From: Bacteroidia bacterium 43-41
GTDB lineage: Bacteria; Bacteroidota; Bacteroidia; Bacteroidales; Dysgonomonadaceae
Assembly: GCA_001898165.1 (NCBI GenBank)
Contig: MKTD01000028.1
Span: 186,001 to 250,000, forward strand
DNA: 64,000 nucleotides
Direction: 5' to 3'
Position 1 is the first letter of the stretch, and every line of letters starts with the position of its first letter. Of this stretch, positions 26,855-35,813 are shown one piece after another. Under the pieces are notes generated by a model. That model searched no databases. It was not told where the DNA came from and worked only from the letters and a program-made list of their open reading frames with translations. The position numbers were made by a program, and so were the translations under genes.

Positions 26855-28216
26855 ATGAATACAAATACAAAAACAACAAATACCCCAAAAGACAAAAAGT
26901 TATTTATCGAAACATACGGTTGCCAGATGAACGTGGCCGACTCTGAAGTAGTCGCGGCCATCATGGAGATGGACGGTTACTCGATTACCGAAGACGACAA
27001 GGCTGCCGATGCCATTTTCGTTAATACCTGCTCCATCCGCGACAATGCCGAACAGCGGGTGATACAAAGACTTGACTATTTCAACGCTTTAAAGAAAAAA
27101 AAGAAAGGCAATCTCATTATTGGCGTTTTGGGATGTATGGCAGAGCGCGTAAAATCGGAACTGATTGACCATCATCATGCCGATCTGGTCATTGGCCCCG
27201 ACGCCTATCTCGATTTACCCAATCTTATAGGCAGTGCCGAACGGGGAGAGAAAGCAATTAACGTGGAACTTTCCAAAACCGAAACCTACAAGGATGTGAT
27301 TCCATTGAAAATGAACGGTGTAAATATTTCGGGATTTGTTTCCATTACACGCGGATGCGACAAGTTTTGCACCTACTGCATCGTTCCGTTCACACGTGGC
27401 CGCGAACGGAGCCGCGAACCGGAAAGCATTCTTAACGAAATCCGCGACCTTAGGGATAAAGGCTACCGCGAAGCCACCCTGTTGGGACAGAACGTAAATT
27501 CATACAAGTTCGAGGAAGGTGAAAGAGTTATTAATTTCCCCGCTCTTTTGGCAATGGTTGCCGAAGAGGCACCCCAGATGCGTATCCGCTTTACGACTTC
27601 TCATCCCAGGGATATGACCGATGAAACGCTGGAGACCATTGCCAAATATAAGAATCTATGCAATTATATCCATCTGCCCGTGCAATCGGGCAGCTCACGG
27701 ATGCTGAAACTGATGAATCGCAAGTACGATCGAGAATGGTATCTAGACCGTATCTCGGCCATCAAGCGCATTATTCCCGGTTGCGGGCTCTCTACCGACA
27801 TTATGTGCGGATTTCACAGTGAAACCGAAGAAGATCATCAGGAGACACTTTCGCTTATGCGTGAAGTGGGTTTTGATTCGGCATTTATGTTCAAATACTC
27901 CGAGCGCCCGGGTACATACGCCGCAAAAAAGATGGAAGACGATGTACCTGAAGAGGTAAAAGGGCGTCGTTTGCAGGAAATAATCGATCTTCAGCTTGAA
28001 CTATCGCAAAAAAGTAACGAACAAGACGTTGGAAAAGAGTTTGAAGTGTTGGTAGAAGGTTTCTCAAAACGCTCCCGCGAACAACTTTTCGGAAGGACCG
28101 ATCAGAATAAGGTGGTTATTTTCGATAAGAAGAAGCACAGGATTGGTGAATTTGTAAAAGTTAAGATTACAGGATTTACTGCAGCAACACTTTTTGGGGA
28201 GCCCGTCGGGGAGTGA
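26855..28216 (+). CDS. miaB: tRNA-2-methylthio-N6-dimethylallyladenosine synthase
   Basis: The 453-residue radical-SAM methylthiotransferase adds the 2-methylthio group to i6A37 of tRNAs reading UNN codons. The UPF0004 domain has three cluster-binding cysteines (ETYGCQMN, VNTCSIRDN, GVLGCMAER), the radical-SAM motif is RGCDKFCTYCIVPFTRGRER, and a C-terminal TRAM domain covers about residues 385-450. Length is normal. The region upstream is a worn repeat, so its promoter may be supplied by, or have been disturbed by, that element. No neighbours are functionally linked. Confidence 0.95.
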   Translation: MNTNTKTTNTPKDKKLFIETYGCQMNVADSEVVAAIMEMDGYSITEDDKAADAIFVNTCSIRDNAEQRVIQRLDYFNALKKKKKGNLIIGVLGCMAERVKSELIDHHHADLVIGPDAYLDLPNLIGSAERGEKAINVELSKTETYKDVIPLKMNGVNISGFVSITRGCDKFCTYCIVPFTRGRERSREPESILNEIRDLRDKGYREATLLGQNVNSYKFEEGERVINFPALLAMVAEEAPQMRIRFTTSHPRDMTDETLETIAKYKNLCNYIHLPVQSGSSRMLKLMNRKYDREWYLDRISAIKRIIPGCGLSTDIMCGFHSETEEDHQETLSLMREVGFDSAFMFKYSERPGTYAAKKMEDDVPEEVKGRRLQEIIDLQLELSQKSNEQDVGKEFEVLVEGFSKRSREQLFGRTDQNKVVIFDKKKHRIGEFVKVKITGFTAATLFGEPVGE

Positions 28217-28318
28217 TAAATTAACTTTTTCGGGAGCGAGTAAACATTTTCAAAATAAAAACGTTTTAGTAGATAGACAACGTTGTAAACAAACTATTAA
28301 CATCTAAAAAACAAGATT

Positions 28319-28561
28319 ATGAAATCAGAAGCAAAATTATTACTCGGATTAGGAATTGGTGTTGCTCTTGGAGCAGCTGTGGGTTACATTATGGGAAGCG
28401 ACAAAAAGGAAGAGTGGCTCGAACAAGCAAACGCATTTGCCGACAAAGTACGTGCTAACGTAAAATCCGCTATTTACAAAGGGAAAAGCGAAGTGAGCGA
28501 TCTGAAAGAAGACATTGACGACATTGCAGAAATTGCAAAAAAAGAATTGGCTAAACATTGA
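28319..28561 (+). CDS. YtxH-like small membrane protein
   Basis: The 80-residue protein has an N-terminal glycine-rich membrane segment (LLLGLGIGVALGAAVGYIMG) followed by a charged amphipathic tail (KEEWLEQANAFADKVRANVK). This is the YtxH/GvpP-type architecture associated with general stress. It is the first gene of a tight three-gene set (30-base gap, then a 1-base overlap) with a holin-like and a basic protein, a combination recurrent in Bacteroidetes. Confidence 0.82.
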   Translation: MKSEAKLLLGLGIGVALGAAVGYIMGSDKKEEWLEQANAFADKVRANVKSAIYKGKSEVSDLKEDIDDIAEIAKKELAKH

Positions 28562-28591
28562 AATTTTCTTATATTTTAATACACCACTTCG

Positions 28592-28972
28592 ATGGAGGAC
28601 AAAACGGTTACCGGTTTATTTGAAGAGATGAAAAGTGATGTTACAAGTTATGTAACAAACACTATTGAAATTGTAAAACTCGAAGCTTTCGAAAAAGCAA
28701 GTAAGGGAACAGCGTCAGCTGCCATTACTCTGTTTTTGGCCTGCTTCGTTTTTCTGATATTAGCGTTAGCACTTCTCACTCTCGGATTTTATTTGGCAGA
28801 CGTTTTTGACAGTAATTGGAAAGGTTTTGGCATTGTTACCTTAGGTGCAATTGTCCTTACCTTAGTTTTGTTGTTGATAAAAAAGCCACTGAAGAACTCA
28901 ATTATTAATTCTGTAATCAAATTCCTGCAACGTCAGGAAGACGAAGAGGTTAAATATACAACGAAAAACTAA
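28592..28972 (+). CDS. Phage-holin-superfamily (Holin-X-like) membrane protein
   Basis: The 126-residue protein has a cytosolic helical start (EEMKSDVTSYVTNTIEIVKL) and two strong transmembrane helices (AITLFLACFVFLILALALL and GFGIVTLGAIVLTLVLLLI), then a short charged tail. This matches the putative actinobacterial Holin-X/phage-holin III group, which in chromosomes is not phage-derived and probably has an envelope role. Its last base is the first base of the next gene's ATG (sequence TAATG), so translation is coupled. Confidence 0.78.
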   Translation: MEDKTVTGLFEEMKSDVTSYVTNTIEIVKLEAFEKASKGTASAAITLFLACFVFLILALALLTLGFYLADVFDSNWKGFGIVTLGAIVLTLVLLLIKKPLKNSIINSVIKFLQRQEDEEVKYTTKN

Positions 28973-29352
28973 TGAAAAGTTACAAACTTACTCCACTCGA
29001 CGAGCTCCATCTAGAGAAGAAAAAGTTGCGTGAAGAACGCGCAATCTCAGGGCAACGTTTATCTTATCAGATTCAGTATCTGGCAGATAATTGGGGTTCT
29101 ATGCTCACCAAAGGTGTAACAACTAGCATTAAGAACAAATTTAGTGAAACGGTTGACAACCTGTCGTACGGTTCGTCGTCATCCGTTGCACCCTTTAAAA
29201 CAAAGAAACCGGGAAATCCGTGGGTAAACCTGGCTCTCTCGAACTTGCCTTTAATAAGCGGGATTGCCTGGAGAATTGCCAAGCCGGCCATTTTTGCCTT
29301 TGCTGCAAAAAAAATTACCGGCAGATTGTTTGGGTGGAAAAAACGAAAATAA
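28972..29352 (+). CDS. Basic protein of the YtxH/holin-like cluster, unknown
   Basis: The 126-residue, lysine-rich protein has a charged helical N-terminus (LDELHLEKKKLREERAISGQ) and one or two weak hydrophobic stretches near the C-terminus (NLPLISGIAWRIAKPAIFAF), ending in KKITGRLFGWKKRK. It overlaps the holin-like gene by one base, so it belongs to the same operon. It is probably a membrane-associated partner. I do not recognise a defined family. Confidence 0.65.
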   Translation: MKSYKLTPLDELHLEKKKLREERAISGQRLSYQIQYLADNWGSMLTKGVTTSIKNKFSETVDNLSYGSSSSVAPFKTKKPGNPWVNLALSNLPLISGIAWRIAKPAIFAFAAKKITGRLFGWKKRK

Positions 29353-29366
29353 AAAAGTATAACTAA

Positions 29367-31637
29367 TTAAATTAAGGCTCTGTGGACGGTGGTTACGCCG
29401 TCCACTTTTGCTATCTTCGAAATCAAGATATTTACATCTTCCACGCTGTGGACATGCACATGGAAAGTGCCTTCGAAAATACCGTCTTTCGACGTAACGT
29501 TCACACTTTTAATATTTACCACGATATCTTCCGACAGTTTAGACAATATGGTATTTAGAATTCCTATCCGGTCGATCCCTGTGAAAACGATGGATGAAAG
29601 AAAAGAATATTGCTTGTAATCACCCCACTCTGTCGCCACGATTCTTTCTCCAAAACTCGATTTCAGTTTTATCCCTGTTTCACAGGAGCGTTTATGAACC
29701 TCCACCTCATTTTTGTCGGTAATAAAACCGAAAACATCGTCACCGGGCAACGGATTGCAGCAAGGGGCAACAATGAAGTTTTTCTTGAAATTCACTTCCT
29801 GTAGTTTATATACCGATTTATTGTCGATACCAACGGTCTCTTTGCTGTTTCCTTCCGCAACAGCAACACCCTTACTTTCCTCGGGTGCTTTCTTAAAACC
29901 GCTCATCGCCTGCTTCATATAGCGAACAAACAAGTTGTCTTGTTTGGGTTCTGTTGTCTCCCGTTGTTTAAGCAGTTTATCCTTTGAATCGGGAAGTTTC
30001 AGATCGCCGTTGCCAAGGCCATAGTGCAAATCCTCTCTTTTTTCTGTTTTGTAATAATTCAGTGTTTTGTTGTACAGGGTATTATCGAGTTGTTCTTTTC
30101 CGATAAACTCTTCCAGCATTTTCTGGCCGCGTTCACTTATCCTCCTTCGTTGCCGGCGAAGGGCAGCTTCGATTTTTGTCCTGGCTTTGGCGGTAGTAAC
30201 ATAGTTAAGCCACTCGGATTGCGGCTGTTGCGATTGAGATGTCAGAATCTCGATCTGATCGCCGCTTTTCAGTTTCTGGCTGAGAGGAACCAACGTATGG
30301 TTCACTTTTGCTCCCAGGCAATGGTCGCCTATACGGGTGTGTATGGTGTATGCAAAATCGAGAGCGGTAGCGCCCAGAGGGAGGGTTTTAATCTCACCTT
30401 TTGGGGTGAAAACAAAGATTTCGGAAGCGAACAGGTTCATTTTTACCGTATCAAGAAAATCAATGGCGTTGGGATTGGGATTTGCCAACACCTCCTGAAT
30501 GGTTTTAAGCCATTTATCGAGTTCATTGTCTTCTTCTATCCTGTTTTCCTTGTATTTCCAATGAGCGGCAAAACCTTTTTCTGCAATATCGTCCATTCTC
30601 CGGCTTCGGATCTGAATCTCGATCCATTTCCCGTCGGGACCCATTACCGTCAGGTGAAGGGCCTGATAGCCATTGGCCTTGGGATGGCTTACCCAGTCAC
30701 GAATACGGTCCGGGCGGAGTTTATAGATATCCGTAATGGCGGAATAGATGTCCCAGCATTGCTTTTTTTCATCCATCCCGGGATATATCTCAAAGATGAT
30801 CCGGACGGCAAAAAGGTCATATACTTCGTTGAAATCAATACCTTTAGCCTGCATTTTCTTCCAGATGGAGTAAAGCGATTTTACGCGGGCACGCATCTCA
30901 TATTCGATGTTCATCTTATCAAGCGCTTTAACCACCGGTTCGGCAAAACTCTCATAAATTTCATACCGCTCCTGGGCCGACTTTTCAACTTTTCTCGAAA
31001 GTTCAGCATAAGATTCCGGGTGTTCGTACTTGAAACAAAGTTCTTCGAGTTCGGTTTTTATGGCAAAGAGGCCCAATCTATGCGCCAAAGGCGCATAGAT
31101 GTACATGGTCTCACCAGTTATCTTGAATTGCTTGGCAGAAGTCATGGACGACAATGTCCGCATATTGTGCAAACGATCGGCAATCTTTATCAGGATCACA
31201 CGGATATCTTCCGACATCGTCAACAGGAGTTTACGAAAATTTTCCGCCTGTGCCGATACATTTTCACCAAACATACCGTGTGAGATCTTTGTTAATCCGT
31301 CAACAATCTGTGCAATCTTATCGCCGAATATTACTCTAAGGTCTTCCACCGTATAGTCGGTGTCTTCCACCACATCGTGCAACAATGCCGCCGATATGGA
31401 TGTAGATCCTAGCCCCATCTCCCTGGAAACAATCCTCGCAACGGCCAGCGGATGCATAATATACGGTTCTCCCGAACGACGGCGCGCTCCTTTATGGGCT
31501 TCTTTCGCCATATTAAAGGCTTTGGTAATGATTTCCACTTTACGCCGGTGATTCGAGTTTAAATAATCGTTAATAAGCGCTTGAAACTCATCTTCGATCA
31601 TCTGTTCTTCTGCCGCTAACTTATCCTCTTCGCTCAT
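29367..31637 (-). CDS. rel: Bifunctional (p)ppGpp synthetase/hydrolase (Rel/SpoT)
   Basis: The 756-residue stringent-response enzyme makes and degrades (p)ppGpp. The hydrolase domain is intact (MHPLAVARIV, then ALLHDVVEDTDYT with the HDxxED motif), as is the synthetase (YQALHLTVMGPDGKWIEIQ and AEKGFAAHWKYKE). A TGS domain (FVFTPKGEIKTLPLGATALD), a zinc-finger region (VAPCCNPLPGDDVFGF) and a C-terminal ACT domain follow, the usual long RSH order. I start at 31637 (MSEEDKLAAEEQM) because the 26-residue extension from 31715 looks like a spurious hydrophobic stretch. It is divergent from the thiamine operon and converges with the YtxH cluster, with only 14 bases between stops. Confidence 0.93.
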   Translation of the reverse strand: MSEEDKLAAEEQMIEDEFQALINDYLNSNHRRKVEIITKAFNMAKEAHKGARRRSGEPYIMHPLAVARIVSREMGLGSTSISAALLHDVVEDTDYTVEDLRVIFGDKIAQIVDGLTKISHGMFGENVSAQAENFRKLLLTMSEDIRVILIKIADRLHNMRTLSSMTSAKQFKITGETMYIYAPLAHRLGLFAIKTELEELCFKYEHPESYAELSRKVEKSAQERYEIYESFAEPVVKALDKMNIEYEMRARVKSLYSIWKKMQAKGIDFNEVYDLFAVRIIFEIYPGMDEKKQCWDIYSAITDIYKLRPDRIRDWVSHPKANGYQALHLTVMGPDGKWIEIQIRSRRMDDIAEKGFAAHWKYKENRIEEDNELDKWLKTIQEVLANPNPNAIDFLDTVKMNLFASEIFVFTPKGEIKTLPLGATALDFAYTIHTRIGDHCLGAKVNHTLVPLSQKLKSGDQIEILTSQSQQPQSEWLNYVTTAKARTKIEAALRRQRRRISERGQKMLEEFIGKEQLDNTLYNKTLNYYKTEKREDLHYGLGNGDLKLPDSKDKLLKQRETTEPKQDNLFVRYMKQAMSGFKKAPEESKGVAVAEGNSKETVGIDNKSVYKLQEVNFKKNFIVAPCCNPLPGDDVFGFITDKNEVEVHKRSCETGIKLKSSFGERIVATEWGDYKQYSFLSSIVFTGIDRIGILNTILSKLSEDIVVNIKSVNVTSKDGIFEGTFHVHVHSVEDVNILISKIAKVDGVTTVHRALI

Positions 31638-31785
31638 ATTTCCACTCAAACATAGTAGTGATTGAACTTTGAAATGAAAAAACGAAATTACAAATAAAAC
31701 AGCTATTAAAGCCATCTATAACGAACTTTTTATTACCGGAAAGTTAAAATCCGGTATTTTCATTCTTTCATGAACAAAAAAGAAG

Positions 31786-31793
31786 TACCTTTG
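31786..31793 (+). promoter_or_regulatory. -7 box of the thiamine operon
   Basis: TACCTTTG matches TAnnTTTG and lies 13 bases before the TPP riboswitch, placing the riboswitch at the very 5' end of the RNA. Confidence 0.68.
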
Positions 31794-31806
31794 TTTCATC
31801 AACAAT

Positions 31807-31887
31807 AGGGGTGCCACATAACAACGGGCTGAGATCATACCCAGAACCTGATCCGGATAATGCCGGCGGAGGGATGCAAAAACCCCT
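31807..31887 (+). promoter_or_regulatory. TPP riboswitch (THI element)
   Basis: The conserved THI-box pieces occur in order: GGGGTGCC, GGGCTGAGATCATACCC, then GAACCTGATCCGGATAATG and CCGGCGGAGGGA. The closing helix P1 is AGGGGT (31807-31812) with ACCCCT (31882-31887). It binds thiamine diphosphate to lower expression of the genes behind it, here a TonB-dependent receptor and PnuT-type transporter. A separate A/T-rich hairpin lies between it and the start codon. Confidence 0.95.
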
Positions 31888-31906
31888 TTTTTATTTTACT
31901 GAATCC

Positions 31907-31931
31907 GACACAAAAAACATTTTTTTGTGTC
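31907..31931 (+). promoter_or_regulatory. Hairpin between TPP riboswitch and receptor start
   Basis: GACACAAAAAA (31907-31917) pairs perfectly with TTTTTTGTGTC (31921-31931) around a CAT loop, 17 bases before the ATG at 31949. It may be the expression platform. It lacks a following T-run, so translational control is more likely than termination. Confidence 0.5.
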
Positions 31932-31948
31932 ATAAAAGTCAATTGTAA

Positions 31949-34201
31949 ATGAAAAAGGTATTTATTCTTGCAGGGCTTCTTGCCCTGAGCTTTTCATCGT
32001 TTGCCCAGGCAAACAAACAAACCGACAGTTTAAAAAACATACGCCTCGAAGAAGTAGTGGTTTCTGCCACAAGAGCGGGAAAGGATACACCGATGGCGTA
32101 CAGTAACGTTCTCCAAACAGAGATTAAAAAAGAAAACGCTGCACGAAACATTCCGGTAATCCTGCAAAACATCCCATCGTTGGTGTCGTTCACCGAAGAT
32201 GGATCGGGTGTGGGGAACACCTCCATGCGCATACGCGGAACAGATGCTACCCGCATCAACGTTACGCTCAACGGAATGCCGCTGAACAATCCCGAAAGCC
32301 AGGAGGTGTATTGGGTGAATTTACCCGATTTATCATCATCCCTGCAAAGCATTCAGGTACAGCGCGGCGTTGGAACTTCAACAAACGGAGCGGCTGCTTT
32401 CGGGGCCAGCATCTCCATGAAAACCGTTGGCTCACGGCCGGAGGTATATGGCGAAGCCTCTACGTCAATCGGCAGTTACAACACATTTTCGTCTTCCATT
32501 GCCGCAGGAAGTGGAATCCTGAAAAACGGCCTGGCGCTCGATGTGCGTTATTCACGAAACACTGGCGACGGGTATATCCGCAACGGATTTGTGAATCACG
32601 GTAACTTGTTTGTATCGCTCTCTCATCATTCTGACAATCAATTGATCCGGTTGAGTTATATTAACGGAAAGCAGAAAACAGGAATCACGTGGGAAGGAAT
32701 TTCGCCCGGAGATATGGAGAAACAGGGAAGGAGGTATAATCCGGCGGGAAAATACCTGGACGAAGCCGACAACGTACATTACTACGATAATGAAACCGAT
32801 AACTACACCTCACACATCCTGCAATTTCTTTTTACACGCCAACTCAACCAATATTTATTCCTGAACGCCAACCTGAATTACAACAACGGTTTTGGATATT
32901 ACGAGAATTACCGTTCCGATCCGGATGGCGGATTCAAGCGGGGCGATAAGTTTTCTAAATACGGATTGCCCAATCAAACCGTAAATGGGATAACCTATTC
33001 GCGCTCACAGTTAATTCGTCAGAAACTGATGCGCAACGATTTTTATGTGGCAAACCTGTCGTTGAACTACGCAAAAGATGCCCTTAATTTAGCCCTTGGA
33101 GGAATGTATAGTTTTTACGACGGCGATCATTACGGAAAACTGCCTTGGGTAAAATACAATCAGAACATTCCCGAAAATTATGAATGGTATCGGAACAGGG
33201 GTAAAAAGGGCGAATTTAATTTTTTCACAAAAGCGGAATACCGGTTCAATGAAAAAGTCTCGCTCTTCGGGGATATCCAGTACAGGCATATCAATTATCG
33301 TTTCACCGGTATCGACGATGACTTGATGGAACTCACCGGTGTTTTCAAATACAACTTTTTCAATCCCAAAGCCGGAATTTCCTATCGAATAGATGATCGC
33401 AACAATCTATACGCTTCGATAGCAGTGGGACAACGCGAACCACTTCGTACCGACCTGAAAGACGGGGCAAAAGGAGGCGCCGTAAACCCTGTCAAGGCGG
33501 AACGCATGCTTGATTATGAGCTTGGATATCGTTTTTCGAACGAGAACGGCGTGAATCTGGGTGCAAACTTTTACTATATGGATTATAAAAACCAATTGGT
33601 CCAAACCGGAAAACTCACCGATGTGGGTTATAAGCTGATGGAGAATGTGAAAGATAGTTATCGGGCAGGTGTGGAATTAGAGGCATCGGTACCGTTTGCA
33701 AATAACAAATTTCGTTTGGATGCCAACGCCACGTTGAGCCAAAACAAAATTAAAAATTACACGGCCTATTTCGATCAGTACGATATACCGGATAACTATG
33801 AATGGGTAGGACAAACCACTAAATCGATAAAGAGCACAAATATTTCATTCTCGCCAAATGCAATAGGAATGGCAAGCCTGACCTACCAACCCCTGCAAAC
33901 GTTGTATTTTAACCTGCTGGGAAAATATGTAGGAAAACAGTATCTCGACAATACATCGGATGATGCAAAAGCCATTAACGCCTATTTTGTAAGCAATTTA
34001 TCGGCCGGATACACCTTCGACAAAACACCGGTCGGCAGAATTGCATTGCAGGTTTTTGTGAATAATCTCTTCAACAAAGAATATATCGCCAACGGCTGGG
34101 CGGCTACCGATACTTTCCAGGACGGCAGCGCCCTCAATTGGATCGGTTATTATCCGCAAGCTACCCGGAATTATACGATAAGGATTACAATTAGTTTTTA
34201 G
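31949..34201 (+). CDS. TonB-dependent receptor, probably for thiamine or its phosphates
   Basis: The 750-residue outer-membrane receptor has a signal peptide (MKKVFILAGLLALSFSSFA), a TonB-box-like region (RLEEVVVSATRAGKD), a plug domain (about residues 50-160: PVILQNIPSLVSFTEDGSG, IRGTDATRINVTLNGMPLNN, VQRGVGTSTNGAAAFGAS) and a 22-strand-type barrel ending in the outer-membrane insertion signal YTIRITISF. The ligand is inferred from the upstream TPP riboswitch and the downstream PnuT-like gene, which together match the known Bacteroidetes thiamine-uptake operon. It lies 9 bases before pnuT. Confidence 0.9.
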   Translation: MKKVFILAGLLALSFSSFAQANKQTDSLKNIRLEEVVVSATRAGKDTPMAYSNVLQTEIKKENAARNIPVILQNIPSLVSFTEDGSGVGNTSMRIRGTDATRINVTLNGMPLNNPESQEVYWVNLPDLSSSLQSIQVQRGVGTSTNGAAAFGASISMKTVGSRPEVYGEASTSIGSYNTFSSSIAAGSGILKNGLALDVRYSRNTGDGYIRNGFVNHGNLFVSLSHHSDNQLIRLSYINGKQKTGITWEGISPGDMEKQGRRYNPAGKYLDEADNVHYYDNETDNYTSHILQFLFTRQLNQYLFLNANLNYNNGFGYYENYRSDPDGGFKRGDKFSKYGLPNQTVNGITYSRSQLIRQKLMRNDFYVANLSLNYAKDALNLALGGMYSFYDGDHYGKLPWVKYNQNIPENYEWYRNRGKKGEFNFFTKAEYRFNEKVSLFGDIQYRHINYRFTGIDDDLMELTGVFKYNFFNPKAGISYRIDDRNNLYASIAVGQREPLRTDLKDGAKGGAVNPVKAERMLDYELGYRFSNENGVNLGANFYYMDYKNQLVQTGKLTDVGYKLMENVKDSYRAGVELEASVPFANNKFRLDANATLSQNKIKNYTAYFDQYDIPDNYEWVGQTTKSIKSTNISFSPNAIGMASLTYQPLQTLYFNLLGKYVGKQYLDNTSDDAKAINAYFVSNLSAGYTFDKTPVGRIALQVFVNNLFNKEYIANGWAATDTFQDGSALNWIGYYPQATRNYTIRITISF

Positions 34202-34210
34202 ACGCATTTC

Positions 34211-34777
34211 ATGCAAACCCTTGAAATTTCCGGAGCCATTATCGGGCTTATCTATCTCTATCTCGAATACAAAGCCAATAGATGGCTGTGGCTCTTCGGC
34301 GTTATTATGCCGGTGGTGTATATTGTCATCTTCTATCAGTCCAAGTTTTATGCCGATATGGGTATCAACATTTACTATTTCTTTGCGAGTATCTGGGGAT
34401 GGATGGTTTGGACAAAGAAGAAAGATTCAGCAGAAAACGGGAAGATCTCCCATACTCCCATCCGCTTCATTGCACCGCTAACGTTAACAGGGATCGCCAT
34501 TTTTGCACTGATCGCCTTTATTCTGGTCAACTACACGGACAGCCCGGTACCTTATGGGGATTCGTTCACCACAGCCCTGAGCATCATTGCCATGTGGATG
34601 CTGGCGTATAAATACATCGAACAGTGGGGGTTGTGGTTTGTGGTGAACATAGTTTCATGCGGACTTTACTTTTGGAAAGATCTGCATTACACCGGCGGGC
34701 TGTTTGCCGTATATGCCGTTATTTCCATTTTCGGGTATTTTAAGTGGAAGCGGATGATGAGGAATGAGGTAAGGTGA
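34211..34777 (+). CDS. pnuT: PnuC-family vitamin transporter, thiamine type (PnuT)
   Basis: The 188-residue inner-membrane protein has about seven helices and PnuC-family motifs including the segment FYADMGINIYYFFASIWGWMVW and the C-terminal WGLWFVVNIVSCGLYFWKD. PnuC-type carriers use facilitated diffusion followed by intracellular phosphorylation; PnuT handles thiamine. It is the second gene of a riboswitch-controlled operon. A thiamine pyrophosphokinase gene usually comes next in Bacteroides but is absent here; the following DNA is a pseudogene scar. Confidence 0.85.
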   Translation: MQTLEISGAIIGLIYLYLEYKANRWLWLFGVIMPVVYIVIFYQSKFYADMGINIYYFFASIWGWMVWTKKKDSAENGKISHTPIRFIAPLTLTGIAIFALIAFILVNYTDSPVPYGDSFTTALSIIAMWMLAYKYIEQWGLWFVVNIVSCGLYFWKDLHYTGGLFAVYAVISIFGYFKWKRMMRNEVR

Positions 34778-34808
34778 GGCCGGTCATTGGATTTTTTTTT
34801 ATCTATAT

Positions 34809-35096
34809 TCAAGAGATGAAATGAAAACGGTTGTAGTAATCGATTGTATCTTTGGTCAGAATATCGAGGCTAACATAGTTCTGCAGTTTGACGGGACCAC
34901 GGTATATTAAATACTCGATCAGGGTCTTCATGGCCAAAAAGCCCTGAAGTTCAGGTTCCATTGCTGTAAATGGTATTTTCACAATCTCATTGGAGATACT
35001 CCTCTCCTTGAGATAATCAACAAAGCCCATTTTTCGCAGGATACTGGTATTGGCACTCTCATCCCCAATTCTAACTGCCTGAAGCATACCGATCCG
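34809..35096 (-). pseudogene. Fragment resembling C-terminal part of a LacI-family regulator
   Basis: The minus-strand frame reads TSILRKMGFVDYLKERSI and, after an apparent deletion, PELQGFLAMKTLIEYLIY and NYVSLDILTKDTIDYYNRF. The last segment looks like the LacI/PurR ligand-domain ending (…DIxTKxNxDYY…). No HTH headpiece is present. The frame upstream joins abruptly to a GH2 fragment in another frame. Assignment is from motif resemblance only. Confidence 0.4.
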
Positions 35097-35278
35097 AGAT
35101 AATCGATCCCTGTCCAGAGGAACTGTCCGAAGATATGCTCCCTGTCGCGCGTGGCTTTCCATGCAGCCTCGTACCTGTTTTCACTTCCATAAATCACCCG
35201 CCCGGGATAGGTTGAATGGTCGCTTACGAGTCTATATGCTTCTATCTCCCTGGGGCGGAAAAATCTGCATTTATTTGT
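35093..35278 (-). pseudogene. Fragment of a GH2 beta-galactosidase-like enzyme
   Basis: The minus-strand frame (open from just after a TGA at 35279-35281) reads EIEAYRLVSDHSTYPGRVI, YGSENRYEAAWKA and FGQFLWTGIDYLG. YGSEN (with the nucleophile-type glutamate) and GQFLWTGIDYLGE-type ending are hallmarks of GH2 catalytic barrels. Only about 60 of some 800 or more residues remain. It is fused out of frame to a LacI-like fragment at about 35093. Confidence 0.6.
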
Positions 35279-35453
35279 TCAAAGGATATAATTTTATTAC
35301 AACAACATCCAAGCTAAGTTATTAACATACAATACTATATATTATCAATAACCCATATTTTTTGAAGTTCTTTATACGTTGACCCTGAATAACGTTGTTC
35401 TATTTGCTTTACCTACCAAGACAAAAAATAAATTCTTTAATTTGGAATTTAAT

Positions 35454-35484
35454 TTTGCAGTTTGGCATCTTATACTTATCTTTG
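35454..35484 (+). promoter_or_regulatory. Promoter of higBA
   Basis: TTTG (35454-35457) and TATCTTTG (35477-35484) are 19 bases apart; the higB ATG follows 20 bases later, so the leader is short. Confidence 0.72.
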
Positions 35485-35504
35485 ACTAACAAAACGGACA
35501 GAGT

Positions 35505-35801
35505 ATGAGAATTTTCATATACCGTACGTTGGCAGAATATTACCAAAAGCATCCCGATGCCAAAACAGCATTGGAAGATTGGTTCTCAAAAACGAAAGAG
35601 TCGGAATGGAATAATTTTTCCGATATGAAAGCCACATTCAACAGTGTGGACGCTGTAGGGAATCGCAGATATGTTTTCAACATAAAAGGGAATTCCTACC
35701 GTCTGGTAGCCATCGTACTGTTTGTGCCCAAATATGTCTATATACGATTTATAGGTACTCATAACGAGTATGACAAAATCGCGGATTGTTCAACCCTTTG
35801 A
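35505..35801 (+). CDS. higB: HigB-type toxin (type II toxin-antitoxin)
   Basis: The 98-residue protein belongs to the HigB_toxin family of RelE-fold ribosome-dependent mRNA interferases. Typical features are the N-terminal RIFIYRTLAEYYQKHPDAKT helix region, DMKATFNSVDAVGNRRYVFN, and IKGNSYRLVAIVLFVPKYVY followed by FIGTHNEYDKI. It precedes its antitoxin with a 12-base gap, the toxin-first order characteristic of higBA. The pair sits beside gene fragments, an accessory-type location. Confidence 0.9.
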   Translation: MRIFIYRTLAEYYQKHPDAKTALEDWFSKTKESEWNNFSDMKATFNSVDAVGNRRYVFNIKGNSYRLVAIVLFVPKYVYIRFIGTHNEYDKIADCSTL

Positions 35802-35813
35802 AAACAACAAGCA

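Noticed and set aside
28592-28972. Prophage origin for the holin-like gene
   Set aside because: No phage structural, lysis or integrase gene nearby; the YtxH-holin-like-basic trio is a chromosomal set in Bacteroidetes.
31638-31715. 26-residue N-terminal extension of Rel/SpoT
   Set aside because: A hydrophobic, non-conserved stretch; RSH proteins are cytosolic and the MSEEDKLAAEEQM start is family-like.
31939-32352. Minus-strand frame inside the start of the TonB-dependent receptor
   Set aside because: Complement of a clear signal peptide and plug domain; composition is that of a shadow.
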